From DATLLN01 sp963809205 (GTDB lineage: Bacteria; Actinomycetota; Thermoleophilia; Gaiellales; JAICJC01): a stretch of 64,000 bases of DNA. The translations under genes were made by a program, and so were the position numbers. Position 1 is the stretch's first letter. Each line of letters opens with the position of its first letter. The stretch is from contig CAWEIS010000006.1 in NCBI GenBank assembly GCA_963809205.1, positions 1 through 64,000 on the forward strand. Reading direction: 5' to 3'. Below, piece after piece: positions 8,159 through 18,489 of the stretch. The notes under the pieces are model-generated. The model searched no databases, was not told the origin of the DNA, and saw only the letters and a list, made by a program, of their open reading frames with translations.

Positions 8159-9838
8159 GTGGTGGCTATCCCTGTCATCATCGCGGTCGACGACGACCCC
8201 GCCAAGCTCGCCCTCGTCGGGGCGCAGCTCACCGAGCGCTACCTCCGCCGGTACCGGATCGAGTGTGTGAGCGGCGTCGACGACGCCGCCGATCTGCTCG
8301 ACCGGTTGGCTGCCGAGGGCGCCGACGTGGCGCTCGTGCTCGGCGGCCAGACGGCGCTCGGTCCAGGCGACGGCCTGTTCGAACGGGCCCGCCGGCTACA
8401 CCCTCATGCGAAGCGCGTGCTGTTCGTCTCGGCCAACGCGTGGACCGACCCCGTCCGCGCGGACACCATCCGCGTGGCGCTGGCGCTCGGGCGCATCGAC
8501 CACTTCATGCTCGAGCCCGCCCCGCCCTCGGACGAGGTCTTTCATGAGGCGGTCGCCAGCTTCCTGTTGGAATGGGCCCGCGACCAGCGGCGGGTTCCCC
8601 ACACCGTGCAGATCGTCGGCGACGAGTGGTCGTCCGGCCGTGCATACGAGCTGCGAGCCGTGTTCGAGGCCTGCGCCGTGCCGCACGCGTTCAGCTGCGC
8701 CGACTCCGACAAGGGACGCGATCTGATCGCCAAGGCCGGCCCCGATGCGCGGCTGCCGCTGATGGTGCTGCCCGACGGCAGCACGCTCAGCGATCCGACG
8801 AACGCCGAGATCGCGCTGGCCGCCGGCGCTCCGCAGGGCCTCGACCAGCGCACCTTCGACATGATGGTGGTGGGCGCCGGGCCGGCGGGCCTGTCGGCCG
8901 CCGTCTACGGCGCCTCGGAGGGGCTTGACGTCGTCGTCGTGGACGCCGGAGGCATCGGCGGCCAGGCCAGGTCGAGCTCGCTGATCCGCAACTACCTTGG
9001 ATTCGCCCGCGGCGTCAGCGGCAGCCGGCTCGCCGAGCAGGCGTACGAGCAGGCCGCCATGTTCGGCGCCAGCTTTGTGTTCATGCATCGGGCCACGGCG
9101 TTCACCGAGACCGACGACGGGTTCGCGCTGACGCTCGAGGACGACCGGACGATCAGCGCGCGGGTGGCGATCATGGCCACCGGCGCCAGCTACCAGCGCC
9201 TGGGGATTCCCCAGCTCGAGGAGCTGACCGGCGCGGGCGTCTTCTACGGCGGCCCCGTTTCGGAGGCGCCGTCGCTGGCCGGCAAGGACGTGTACGTTGT
9301 CGGCGGAGGAAACTCAGCGGGACAGGCCGCGCTGCACCTGGCACGTTACGCGCGGCGCGTGACGCTGCTCGTTCGCGGCAGCACGCTCGACACGGGGATG
9401 TCGCACTACCTGGTCGGCACGGTCGAGTCCGCCCCCAACATCGAGGTGCGCACGATGACCACGATCACCGGCGGCGGCGGGGAGACGCGGCTGGAGCGGC
9501 TGGAGCTGCACGACGCCGTCACCGGCGAGGAGGAGACCGTCCCTGCGGACGCCCTGTTCGTCCTGATCGGCGCGCGGCCCTTGACCGAGTGGCTGCCGCC
9601 CGAGCTGGAGCGGGACTCCCACGGCTTCCTGGTGACCGGCGACGACGTCGGGGCCGGCGACTGGCCGCTGGAGCGCCGGCCGTTCGCGCTCGAGACCAGC
9701 ATCCCCCACGTGTTCGCCGCGGGCGACGTGCGCCACGGCTCGGTGAAGCGTGTGGCGGCGTCGGTGGGGGAGGGCGCGACCGCCGTCCAACTCGTGCACC
9801 GCGCGCTCGCGGAAGACGGGCTCCGCGTCTCCGCCTGA
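8159..9838 (+). CDS. Receiver / glutaredoxin-like / thioredoxin-reductase-like fusion flavoprotein
   Basis: This 559-residue protein has three parts. Residues 1-135 form a response-regulator receiver fold (AVDDDPAKLALV). Residues about 145-225 form a thioredoxin-like domain (VQIVGDEWSSGRAYELRAVF). The rest is an FAD/NAD(P) domain of the low-molecular-weight thioredoxin reductase type (GAGPAGLSAAVYGA, VVGGGNSAGQAAL, FAAGDVRHGSVKR). Family members carry a phosphoacceptor Asp and a conserved KPW in the receiver. Here the acceptor segment reads LVLGGQTALGPGDG and the Lys position reads MLEPAPP. The redox CxxC of true reductases is also absent (VFYGGPVSEAP). The start is GTG 8159. A redox or nucleotide sensor is more plausible than a thioredoxin reductase. 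Confidence 0.85.
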   Translation: MVAIPVIIAVDDDPAKLALVGAQLTERYLRRYRIECVSGVDDAADLLDRLAAEGADVALVLGGQTALGPGDGLFERARRLHPHAKRVLFVSANAWTDPVRADTIRVALALGRIDHFMLEPAPPSDEVFHEAVASFLLEWARDQRRVPHTVQIVGDEWSSGRAYELRAVFEACAVPHAFSCADSDKGRDLIAKAGPDARLPLMVLPDGSTLSDPTNAEIALAAGAPQGLDQRTFDMMVVGAGPAGLSAAVYGASEGLDVVVVDAGGIGGQARSSSLIRNYLGFARGVSGSRLAEQAYEQAAMFGASFVFMHRATAFTETDDGFALTLEDDRTISARVAIMATGASYQRLGIPQLEELTGAGVFYGGPVSEAPSLAGKDVYVVGGGNSAGQAALHLARYARRVTLLVRGSTLDTGMSHYLVGTVESAPNIEVRTMTTITGGGGETRLERLELHDAVTGEEETVPADALFVLIGARPLTEWLPPELERDSHGFLVTGDDVGAGDWPLERRPFALETSIPHVFAAGDVRHGSVKRVAASVGEGATAVQLVHRALAEDGLRVSA

Positions 9839-9840
9839 CC

Positions 9841-11544
9841 CTAGTGGGACGCGCCCAGCTGGGCCTCCACAGCACGGTGGACGTTGCCGTGTACGCGCTC
9901 ACCGCCGATCCGCTCGAGCAGGCCGTCGCGCTCCAGCGTCACGCGGATTTCTGGCTTGACCCGCGCCAGCCGGAGGGTCGCGTTCTGCGACTCGACGAAC
10001 TCCAGGATCTCACGCAGCTGCTCCGACCCCTGCGAGTCCATGTAGGGGACGGCCTCGAAGTCGAGGACGACCGCGCGCAGCGCCGTCCCGTGGGCGTCGG
10101 CCAGGTCCCGGACCCGGTCCTCCAGCGCCTGCGAGGTCGCGAAGAACAGGCCGCTGTCCAGGCGGAGGATGACGATGCCGTCGAACGTCTCGTCGCCCGG
10201 GTGCTGGTCGAGGTCGCGGAACACCTGCGTGTCCCGCTCGCGCCCCAGCTCCGGGATCGGCGGGTTGGTGGCCACGGAGATCAGCCATCCCAGGGACAGC
10301 ACGATGCCGACCACGACGCCGGCCAGCACGCCGACCGAGAGCACGCCGATCAGAGCTGCGACGGAGATCCAGAAGTCGAACGGCACCACATGCCGGAGGC
10401 GACGGAACTCGGCGACGTCGATCATCCCGAACACCACGGCGTCGATGATGACCGCCGCCAGCACCGCCTTCGGCAGGTCCGAGAACAGGGGCGCCAGCAC
10501 GATCAGCGTGAGGATGACGAGCGCGCCGGTGACCAGCGACGCCACCGGAGTTCGGGCACCGGCGGTCTCGTTCAGCGAGCTCGCCGACAGGCTGGTCGAG
10601 ACGGGCATCCCCTGGAAGACCCCGGCGCCGACATTGGCGACCCCCTGGGCGACGGATTCCTGGTCGACGTCGATCCGGTAGCGGTGGCGCGTCGCAAACG
10701 CCCGCGCGTCGCCGGCCGTCTGCGAGAACCCGATCAGCAGCAGCGCCACCGCGGCGACGATGATCGTCGGGTATTCGGCCCGCACGATGTCGGTGCTCGG
10801 CAGCGCCGGCGCCGGCAGCCCGCTCGGCACGTGGCCGACCAGCGCCACATCGTGCGCGCCGAGGTCGAACAGGCGGGCTGCGGCGATGCCGCCGACGACC
10901 AGCACCAGCGCGCCGGGGATCGACGGCCTGAGGAACCGGACGGCCAGGATCACGGCCAGCGAGACCGCGCCCACCAGCAGGGTCACGCCGTGGATGTCGC
11001 CGAGCGTCCGCACCCATGAGCCGAGCTCGCGCCAGGCGTTGACGCCGTCGGCATCGGTGCCGGTCAGCTTGGGCAGCTCGCCGATCACCACGTCGATCGC
11101 GGCGCCCGCCAGGAAGCCCGTGATCACCGGCTTCGACAGGAACCGGGCGATCCAGCCCATCCGCAGCACGGCGAGCAGCAGGAACAGCACGCCTGCTGCC
11201 AGGGTGATCGCCGTGACCAGCTCCTCCGCATGCTCGCCCTTCAGCCCGGTCAGCAGCACCGCACCGCCGGCGACCGCCGCCAGCGACGAGCTCGGCCCCG
11301 TCGAGATCTGCCGCGACGTGCAGAACAGCGCGTACAGGATCGCACCCGCCGCAGCGGCGTACAGGCCGTTCTGCACGGGCAGCCCGGCGATCTCCGCGTA
11401 GCCGAGGTTCTTGGGCACGATCAGCGCCGTCACCGCGATGCCCGCGGCCACGTCGCCGCGCAGCCACGCCCGGTCGTAGCGCGGCAGCCAGCCGGTGATC
11501 GGCAGGTGACGGGAGAGCGCGTTCCCTGCGCGGCCGGCGGTCAT
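9841..11544 (-). CDS. SulP family anion transporter with STAS domain
   Basis: This 567-residue integral membrane protein has 10-12 predicted hydrophobic segments from about residue 20 to 430, then a cytoplasmic STAS domain (about 450-560; ALRAVVLDFEAVPYMDSQG). The N-terminal segment AGIAVTALIVPKNLGYAEIAG is the SulP signature region. Members carry sulfate, bicarbonate or dicarboxylates. The substrate cannot be read from sequence and no carbonic anhydrase gene is adjacent. The gene converges on the receiver/reductase gene, with the two stops 2 bases apart. Confidence 0.9.
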   Translation of the reverse strand: MTAGRAGNALSRHLPITGWLPRYDRAWLRGDVAAGIAVTALIVPKNLGYAEIAGLPVQNGLYAAAAGAILYALFCTSRQISTGPSSSLAAVAGGAVLLTGLKGEHAEELVTAITLAAGVLFLLLAVLRMGWIARFLSKPVITGFLAGAAIDVVIGELPKLTGTDADGVNAWRELGSWVRTLGDIHGVTLLVGAVSLAVILAVRFLRPSIPGALVLVVGGIAAARLFDLGAHDVALVGHVPSGLPAPALPSTDIVRAEYPTIIVAAVALLLIGFSQTAGDARAFATRHRYRIDVDQESVAQGVANVGAGVFQGMPVSTSLSASSLNETAGARTPVASLVTGALVILTLIVLAPLFSDLPKAVLAAVIIDAVVFGMIDVAEFRRLRHVVPFDFWISVAALIGVLSVGVLAGVVVGIVLSLGWLISVATNPPIPELGRERDTQVFRDLDQHPGDETFDGIVILRLDSGLFFATSQALEDRVRDLADAHGTALRAVVLDFEAVPYMDSQGSEQLREILEFVESQNATLRLARVKPEIRVTLERDGLLERIGGERVHGNVHRAVEAQLGASH

Positions 11545-11570
11545 CGGCCGAATCCTTTCACGGAGGGAAG

Positions 11571-11827
11571 ACGCTCTCGACTGCGGTCGACGGCGGTACC
11601 CTGGTGCTCTACGCGGTGGCGGCCGCTGTGATCGGCGGTACCAGCCTGTTCGGCAGCCGCGGCAAGGCGATCCACGGAGTGCTCGGCGGGATCGTCATCG
11701 CTGCGATCGACAACGGCATGGGCTCGTCGGTTTCACCGCCGCCTCCCAGCACATGGTGACGGCGCTGGTGCTGCTCGCAGCGATGACCATCGACGCCGTC
11801 GTCCGCCGCGGTCGCCTGGCGACCTGA
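11571..11827 (+). pseudogene. Sugar ABC transporter permease (XylH-like) C-terminal remnant
   Basis: The frame from 11571 reads VDGGTLVLYAVAAAVIGGTS then LFGSRGKAIHGVLGGIVIAA and IDNGMG, the conserved C-terminal part of ribose/xylose-type ABC permeases. At about 11720, in ATGGGC, the homology shifts by one base and continues GLVGFTAASQHMVTALVLLA then VVRRGRLAT to a TGA at 11825-11827. No N-terminal part, ATPase or binding-protein gene is nearby. It is a relic of a lost sugar-uptake operon. Confidence 0.8.
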
Positions 11828-11846
11828 GCACAGACTGGAGGTCGAC

Positions 11847-12260
11847 ATGCAGGTCACGAGGAACGGCGTTCCGACCACGCCCGGCCCGGGCGAGTGGTTC
11901 ACCGGCACGGTGTTCATCGACGCCGTCGCCACGCCGTCCGGCGGCGCGCGGCTGAGCGTCAGCAGCGTGCACTTCACACCCGGTGCTAGGACGGCCTGGC
12001 ACACGCATCCCAACGGCCAGACCATCTTCGTCACGGAGGGCGTGGGGTTCGCGCAGCGCCGCGGCGGCCCGGTCGAGATCATCCGCCCGGGCGACCGCGT
12101 GTTCTTCGAGCCTGGCGAGGATCACTGGCACGGCGCGTCGCCAGACCACTTCATGACGCACCTGGCGATGCTCGAGGTCGACGAGGAGGGCGTCAACGCC
12201 ACCTGGGGCGACAAGGTGACGGACGAGGAGTACGGCGCTGGGATGTTGCGTCGTGAGTGA
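11847..12260 (+). CDS. Cupin-domain protein
   Basis: This 137-residue single-domain cupin has both conserved motifs: HFTPGARTAWHTHPNGQTIF with ligands His-x-His, and the second motif PGDRVFFEPGEDHWHGASP. These histidines should bind one divalent metal. The C-terminal NATWGDKVTDEEYG block is typical of the small carboxymuconolactone-like/tetrahydropyridine cupins often annotated (R)-mandelonitrile lyase-like. GGAGG ahead of the ATG at 11847 sets the start. The substrate is unknown. It stands just downstream of the permease remnant but is not obviously part of that lost operon. Confidence 0.85.
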   Translation: MQVTRNGVPTTPGPGEWFTGTVFIDAVATPSGGARLSVSSVHFTPGARTAWHTHPNGQTIFVTEGVGFAQRRGGPVEIIRPGDRVFFEPGEDHWHGASPDHFMTHLAMLEVDEEGVNATWGDKVTDEEYGAGMLRRE

Positions 12261-12292
12261 GCCGCGCGCGATGGGTCACATGTTGTGACGAG

Positions 12293-12418
12293 TCAGTGGG
12301 GATACTTATCGCGGGTCTTCCGCCGGCGCTTCTCCCAGTGGAACGCGCCGTAGCGGCCGCGCGCTACATCCCGGAGCCACAGCTTCGCCATGTAGATGCG
12401 GCGAGGTATGCGCGGCAT
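12293..12418 (-). CDS. Possible small basic protein (41 aa)
   Basis: The frame from the ATG at 12418 gives 41 residues, strongly basic (LWLRDVARGRYGAFHWEKRRRK). GGGGAA lies four bases before the ATG. The composition is more protein-like than a random antisense reading, and the stretch has no other gene on either strand. No family was recognised, and a longer GTG-started frame reaches 12505. It is weakly supported. Confidence 0.35.
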   Translation of the reverse strand: MPRIPRRIYMAKLWLRDVARGRYGAFHWEKRRRKTRDKYPH

Positions 12419-12504
12419 GTTTCCCCATTTCGCGACATTCGGAACGTTCGATGATAAACCGCGAACGCCGGCGTCGTCGTTCCTGAATATATCATCAGGA
12501 AACA

Positions 12505-12538
12505 CTCCGGCCCGGCCGCCTGAGCGAACGGGCCGGAG
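12505..12538 (-). terminator. Hairpin terminator after the BNR-repeat gene
   Basis: Perfect 10-bp arms CTCCGGCCCG (12505-12514) and CGGGCCGGAG (12529-12538) enclose a 14-base loop, starting 10 bases past the stop of the BNR gene. No long U tract follows, as is common in GC-rich actinobacteria. Immediately beyond lies a second, AT-rich inverted repeat, TTCCTGA (12480-12486) with TCAGGAA (12495-12501). Confidence 0.65.
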
Positions 12539-12547
12539 CGGTATGCG

Positions 12548-15067
12548 TCAGGGCAGCCGGAGCTCCCACTGGCCGCGGCCGTGCGTGCCCGCGACCACGG
12601 TGGTGGCATCGCGCGTCACCGCGAGATCCCACACCGTCACGTTCGGCAGGTTCTGACCGAGCCGCGACCAGCTGGTGGGCTGGCTGCGGTTGGCGATGAA
12701 CGCGCCGACCTCGCTCCCGACGACCAGCTGACCGCCGCGGATGACGAGCTTGTAGACGGGCGCGTCGGGGAGGTTCCCCGTCACGTTCGTCCAGGTGGCA
12801 CCGCCGTTGTGGGTCTCGAACACGTGGCCATCGCCAGCGGTCGGGATCCACCTGCGGCTGAACGAGCCGAACGTGATGTACACGTGCGCCGGGTCCGCCG
12901 GGTCGGCGGCGATCGACGTGATGTACCGGTTCGGCAGGCCATTCAGGTTCAGCTCATGCCACGAGCCGCCGTAGTTGGTGGCGAGCCCGCGGTCGAACGG
13001 CGCGCCGGTGGCCGGGTTGCACGGACCACACCAGCCGGCGTACATCGTCGTGCCGTTGTCGGCCAGGGCGGTCACCTGGTGGCCGTCGCCGGTGTCGTAG
13101 ACGATCTTCCAGTCGCAGGTCGCGCCTGCGCAGACGGTCTGCCAGCCCTTGTGGTCCTCCCACACGTACTGGCCGCCGGCCACCCAGTGGGTGGCGCTGT
13201 GCACGTCCTGCTCGATCGGCGCGATGAACCGCGGGTTCGGGTCGCACGGATCGGGCGGGTCGCTCGCCGTCAGGCACGACGGAGAGATCTCCGTCAGCGT
13301 CTGGACGGCGCCGTCCGTCGTCATGAACATGTCGAGGTCGACGTACTCCTCGACCGCCATGTTGCCGTTTGTCGGCGCGACGATGGTGTCGCCGCCGTCA
13401 CCGGTGAACGCCTGCTCGACGCGGGACATGCCCGTCGCCCAGTAGGTCTCGCCGTTGTCCTGCATGCCGCCCCAGTAGGCGCGGCCGTTGGTCAGGTCGC
13501 CGACCGCTGCCGAGTAGTACTGCAGCGTGTCGAGGCCCGGGTTCCGGTTCGTCCAGTGGCCCCGCGTGTGCTGGGTCACCGGCCGGTTCCAGACGCCGCC
13601 GTCGTTGCCCTCCCACAGCCGGCCGTTGTACAGGAAGCCGGCATGCTGGTCGGGATGCGTCGTGCCCGGGCAGCTGTACGGCGTGTCGCCGTCCGGGTTA
13701 CAGGTGATGTCGAAGTTCCAGTACGGACCGACGGTGTTCCACTTCGCGCCCGCGTTGGTGGTCTCGTAGACCTCCTCCAGGCCGAGGTAGACGTGCTGCC
13801 GGTTGTTCGGGTCGGCGAGGATGTACTCGTTGTAGTCCGCCTGCACCCCCGGGTAGTAGCTGGTCAGATCGGGAGGATTCGGCAGGTCGAGCGCCGAGTC
13901 CGAGTTGGCCAGCTTGGTCGAGTCCGCGATCAGCGTCCACGGCCCGGCCGGGCTGCCGCTCTTCGACACGTATGCACCCTGGCCGAAGAGCGAGTCGGAC
14001 GAGGTGTCCTGCACGACGGCATATAGCCAGCCCTGCGACGACGAGAACGTCGTCCGCCCGATGGTGTTCGGGTTGACGTCGCCCTGCGGCGTGATGCGGT
14101 GGAAGCTTCCCGCGCCGCCGGTGCCCACGTAGAACCCGTTGTACTGGATCGACGCCGGTGCGCCGGCATAGCCGGCCCAGCCGTCGGCGGCGAGGATCTT
14201 GCCGCCCGGCACCGCGATCACGTCGGTGATGAACGACGTGCGGTACGGCGAGTTGCTCGGGTTCGGATCGGGACGCAGCACCTGCTGCCACGCGGTCGAG
14301 TCGGAGGCCGACTCGGCCCGCCGCCACAGACCGTGGCTGGTCGCCGCATACAGATAGCCGTTGATCGACCTGATCCGGTAGAACCCGCCGCCGTCCAGCT
14401 CGTGGCCGCCGATCCGCGTCCAGGTGCCGGATCCGCTGTTGAGCCGGAACGCGCCGACGCCGTACTGGTTCTCCGAGGCGTTGTTCGCCTCGCCGGTGCC
14501 CACGATCACCGAGCCGTTGCGTGGATCGGTGGCCAGCGCCCCGACCGGCAGCCGTGGCAGGCCGCTGTTGAGCTCGGTCCAGCTGCCACCGCCGTTGGTG
14601 GTTCGCCAGACGCCGCCGCTCGCGGACCCTGCGTAGAGGGCGCCGCCGGCGGCGGTGAACGCGGTCATCCGGCCGGTGACGTATCCCCAGCCGACGCCGA
14701 AGTTCGCCCCGCGGTTGACGGGGTCGTTGAGGAACGGCCGCTTCGTGATCTCGCTCCAGCTGCCGGCTGTCGCCGGGAGCGTCTTCGCCGCGGCGACCGC
14801 CGCGGACAGACCCTGCGACGGCAAGACGGCCGCGGGCGAGGCGGCGATCGCGGCCTCGTACAGGCCGCGCTCCCTGATGTTCGCCCTCTCGTCCGCGCCC
14901 TCGTCTTCTTCCTTGGCGACGGCGGACGCATGCGGCGCCATAAGCGCCTTCATCCGAATGGCGCTCCGGTTGGACGTCGCCCCGCTCGCGGGTACGACGA
15001 TCGCCAGCAGGACGAACAGCCCGATGACGCCAAGCGACGCCCCGGGCAGCACCTTCCTGGCACGCAC
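12548..15067 (-). CDS. Large secreted BNR/Asp-box beta-propeller protein
   Basis: This protein of about 839 residues has an N-terminal signal sequence (VRARKVLPGASLGVIGLFVL, cleavage near ASGA). Many Asp-box repeats follow, for example GGVWRTTNGGGSWTELNSG, then ETTNAGAKWNTVG and ETHNGGATWTNVTGNLP. These are typical of sialidase/VPS10-type six- to ten-bladed propellers exported outside the cell. No sialidase arginine triad was identified, so a binding or polysaccharide-active role is equally possible. The GTG at 15067, preceded by GGTGGAGA, is chosen because it puts the signal peptide at the N-terminus; an upstream ATG at 15166 would add 33 residues. A hairpin terminator follows the stop. Confidence 0.82.
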   Translation of the reverse strand: MRARKVLPGASLGVIGLFVLLAIVVPASGATSNRSAIRMKALMAPHASAVAKEEDEGADERANIRERGLYEAAIAASPAAVLPSQGLSAAVAAAKTLPATAGSWSEITKRPFLNDPVNRGANFGVGWGYVTGRMTAFTAAGGALYAGSASGGVWRTTNGGGSWTELNSGLPRLPVGALATDPRNGSVIVGTGEANNASENQYGVGAFRLNSGSGTWTRIGGHELDGGGFYRIRSINGYLYAATSHGLWRRAESASDSTAWQQVLRPDPNPSNSPYRTSFITDVIAVPGGKILAADGWAGYAGAPASIQYNGFYVGTGGAGSFHRITPQGDVNPNTIGRTTFSSSQGWLYAVVQDTSSDSLFGQGAYVSKSGSPAGPWTLIADSTKLANSDSALDLPNPPDLTSYYPGVQADYNEYILADPNNRQHVYLGLEEVYETTNAGAKWNTVGPYWNFDITCNPDGDTPYSCPGTTHPDQHAGFLYNGRLWEGNDGGVWNRPVTQHTRGHWTNRNPGLDTLQYYSAAVGDLTNGRAYWGGMQDNGETYWATGMSRVEQAFTGDGGDTIVAPTNGNMAVEEYVDLDMFMTTDGAVQTLTEISPSCLTASDPPDPCDPNPRFIAPIEQDVHSATHWVAGGQYVWEDHKGWQTVCAGATCDWKIVYDTGDGHQVTALADNGTTMYAGWCGPCNPATGAPFDRGLATNYGGSWHELNLNGLPNRYITSIAADPADPAHVYITFGSFSRRWIPTAGDGHVFETHNGGATWTNVTGNLPDAPVYKLVIRGGQLVVGSEVGAFIANRSQPTSWSRLGQNLPNVTVWDLAVTRDATTVVAGTHGRGQWELRLP

Positions 15068-15177
15068 TCTCCACCCCCATGTCCAGCTTGTCTCGAGGCC
15101 GGCCCAGTGCTCGACGGTCGACCTCCCGCTCGCGAGCAGCCCCGATTCAGCTGGTCGCGTCGGCAATCATATGCCCA

Positions 15178-15642
15178 CTAGCGGGGCCGCGAAACCCCCA
15201 AGTCGCCTGGAGTGTGCAGGCCGGCGTCCAGCCGGTCGAGGATCGCCCGGAGTTGGCCGATCTCGTCGTCGCTGAGCGTCGAGCGCAGGCGCTCGTCGTG
15301 GCGCTGTGCGACCGCCCGCAGGCGCTCGAACGTCTCCATCCCTACCGGCGTCAGCTCGACCCGTTGGACGCGCCCGTTGGCGGGCTCGCGCCAGCGCCGG
15401 ACGAGCCCGTTCGCCTCCAGCCCCTTCAGGTGGTGGGTCAGCGTGGCGGCGGTGACGCCCATCGCCTTCGCCAGTTGCGACTGCGTGCTCCAGTCGCCGG
15501 ATCGGACGAGCAGCAGCACCTGCCAGGTCGCCGCCGAGCCACCGGCCTCCGCCATCGCCCGGTCGAACGCCTGGGAGACGGCGCGCGCCGTGCGTGTCAG
15601 ATGCAGGCCGAGGGGCTGCGCGGTGGGCCGGCCGGGAGGCAT
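15178..15642 (-). CDS. MarR family transcriptional regulator
   Basis: This 154-residue winged-helix regulator has its DNA-recognition region as LAKAMGVTAATLTHHLKGLE and the wing as ANGRVQRVELTPVG. It is divergent from an EmrB/QacA-type efflux gene, with 58 bases between the starts. By MarR-family precedent it probably represses both and is released by a substrate of the pump. Confidence 0.9.
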   Translation of the reverse strand: MPPGRPTAQPLGLHLTRTARAVSQAFDRAMAEAGGSAATWQVLLLVRSGDWSTQSQLAKAMGVTAATLTHHLKGLEANGLVRRWREPANGRVQRVELTPVGMETFERLRAVAQRHDERLRSTLSDDEIGQLRAILDRLDAGLHTPGDLGVSRPR

Positions 15643-15663
15643 GGACGCAGTCTACCACAATCA

Positions 15664-15689
15664 TTTGACATCAAACAGTTAGATATCTA
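15664..15689. promoter_or_regulatory. Two palindromes in the MarR/MFS divergent region (candidate operators)
   Basis: Within the 58-base, unusually AT-rich gap lie TTTGA-CA-TCAAA (15664-15675) and the perfect palindrome TAGATATCTA (15680-15689). Both are 10-12 bp, the size expected for a MarR dimer, and both lie within 40 bases of each start codon. Assignment is by position and symmetry only. Confidence 0.6.
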
Positions 15690-15700
15690 TCATTCGCCAT

Positions 15701-17166
<1,466 letters not shown>

Positions 17167-17170
<4 letters not shown>

Positions 17171-17580
17171 CACCGCAGGCGACCATCCACGTCCGCAGCA
17201 GCGACTCCGGCGATGCGATCTCGGTGATCGAGGTGCGCTCCGAAGCGTCGTTCGACGGCCCGCCGCTGCACCACCACGACTTCGACGAGACGTTCTACGT
17301 GCCGGACGGCGAGCTCACGTTCCGGCTGGGCGACGAGGTGTTCACCCGGAGGGCGAGGGAGGCGGCGTTCGCGCCGCGGGGAAGCCGTCACACGCTGGCC
17401 AACCTGTCCGGCGCGCCGGCGCGCTACCTGCTGATCTGCACGCCGGGTGGCTTCGAGGCGCAGTTCGAGGGCGGTCTCTCGGCGGCCTCCGAGCAGAAGC
17501 CCCACCTGGTCACGCACATGGTCGGGCCGACGATCCCGGAGTACCTCAGCTCGCGCGATGCGCCATCAGGCGCAGGGTGA
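17167..17580 (+). CDS. Cupin-domain protein coupled to the MFS pump
   Basis: This 137-residue cupin has metal ligands in PPLHHHDFDETFYVPDGE and the second motif AFAPRGSRHTLANLSG. The start at 17167 overlaps the MFS stop (ATGA). Since it is under the same MarR-controlled promoter, it may bind or modify the compound being exported. Its 3' end overlaps the convergent LPFTG-peptide gene by 35 bases. Confidence 0.85.
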
Positions 17581-17791
17581 GGCCGCTGGCCACCACCGCG
17601 ATGCCGACGACCACGTACATCGCCGGGTCGGATCCGGTGAACGGGAGCGATCCACCGCCGCCGCCGGTCTGCTCGCCGGCGACCGCGCCGGGCGTGTCGT
17701 AGCCGCCGCCTGCGAACGCGGTGCCGGCGGTCGAGGCCATCACAACGACGACGCTGCCGGCGCCGATCAGTGTTCGGACGATCTTGCTCAT
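17546..17791 (-). CDS. Very small LPxTG cell-wall-anchored protein (81 aa)
   Basis: The precursor has a signal peptide (MSKIVRTLIGAGSVVVVMAS ending AFA), a mature segment of only about 25 residues rich in glycine, the sortase motif LPFTG, a hydrophobic helix, and a tail RLMAHRAS. Sortase would leave a peptide of about 25 residues on the peptidoglycan. AAGGGG seven bases before the ATG at 17791 sets the start. No sortase gene is in the window. The hydrophobic end may simply retain it in the membrane. Confidence 0.72.
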   Translation of the reverse strand: MSKIVRTLIGAGSVVVVMASTAGTAFAGGGYDTPGAVAGEQTGGGGGSLPFTGSDPAMYVVVGIAVVASGLTLRLMAHRAS

Positions 17792-17873
17792 CGTGCACCC
17801 CTTTTCGAAAGACCACCATCGCTGCACAGGACGCTTCGAGGCGTTGGCGTCTTTCCGGCGTTCGGGTCGGCCG

Positions 17874-18392
17874 CTAGTTCGCCCGCTTTGCCTCGATCGA
17901 AACGAGCATGTCGAACGTCGTTATCCGCCTCGTTGCGGCATCCCGCCGCGCGACGTTCGCGCCCACTGCGAACTCGTAGGTCGCGCCCGGCTCGAGCCCG
18001 GCGGTTGCGAAGACGAGGGTCGTCGAGTCGCCGTTGGTACGCGCGGCCAGCACCCGGCTTGCCGGGAAGACGGCAACCCGCCGCCCGTCGGCCGATTTGA
18101 CCGCGACGCCGAGCGTGAAGGTTCCCGCCGTTGTCACGTACCGAAACGACACCGTCACCGTGGCTCGGAACGTGCCGGGGCTCTCGGGCAGCGTCACCCG
18201 AACCGGCGACACCACCCCGATCCCGCAGGAGTCGCCGCCGCACTCCGCCGTCGGGCCATGCGCATACTCGTGCAGCACGCGAACGCTGCCGCTCGAACGC
18301 AGCGGCGCCCGCTCGGCGGTGGCGAACGAGCTTGCAGCGGCGATCGCAGCGGCCGCCGCAACGGCGGCCAGCGCCAGCCAGAACCGTTTCAT
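17874..18392 (-). CDS. Secreted protein of unknown function
   Basis: This 172-residue protein has a clear signal peptide (MKRFWLALAAVAAAAAIAAA, cleavage near FATA). The mature part is beta-rich with two cysteines in ECGGDSCGIG, probably a disulfide. GGAGG at the proper distance fixes the ATG at 18392. It lies on the same strand as the LPFTG gene and 82 bases upstream of it, so the two may form a small surface-protein unit. No catalytic motif or family was recognised. Confidence 0.7.
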   Translation of the reverse strand: MKRFWLALAAVAAAAAIAAASSFATAERAPLRSSGSVRVLHEYAHGPTAECGGDSCGIGVVSPVRVTLPESPGTFRATVTVSFRYVTTAGTFTLGVAVKSADGRRVAVFPASRVLAARTNGDSTTLVFATAGLEPGATYEFAVGANVARRDAATRRITTFDMLVSIEAKRAN

Positions 18393-18489
18393 CGAAGACA
18401 CCTCCGGTTGGATCACCGGTCAACCTTCAGACTGTACGGGTGTCCGGGGAGTTCCGCTCGCCGGCCATCGCCTGAGCTGCTGTGAGCCG

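Noticed and set aside
12480..12501. AT-rich dyad TTCCTGA-N8-TCAGGAA beyond the BNR terminator
   Set aside because: Could be an operator for the possible small gene at 12293-12418, but neither that gene nor a promoter is certain, so no function is assigned.
12581..14026. Plus-strand frame (481 codons) opposite the BNR-repeat gene
   Set aside because: No domain or ribosome binding site; the minus strand carries the signal peptide and Asp-box repeats.
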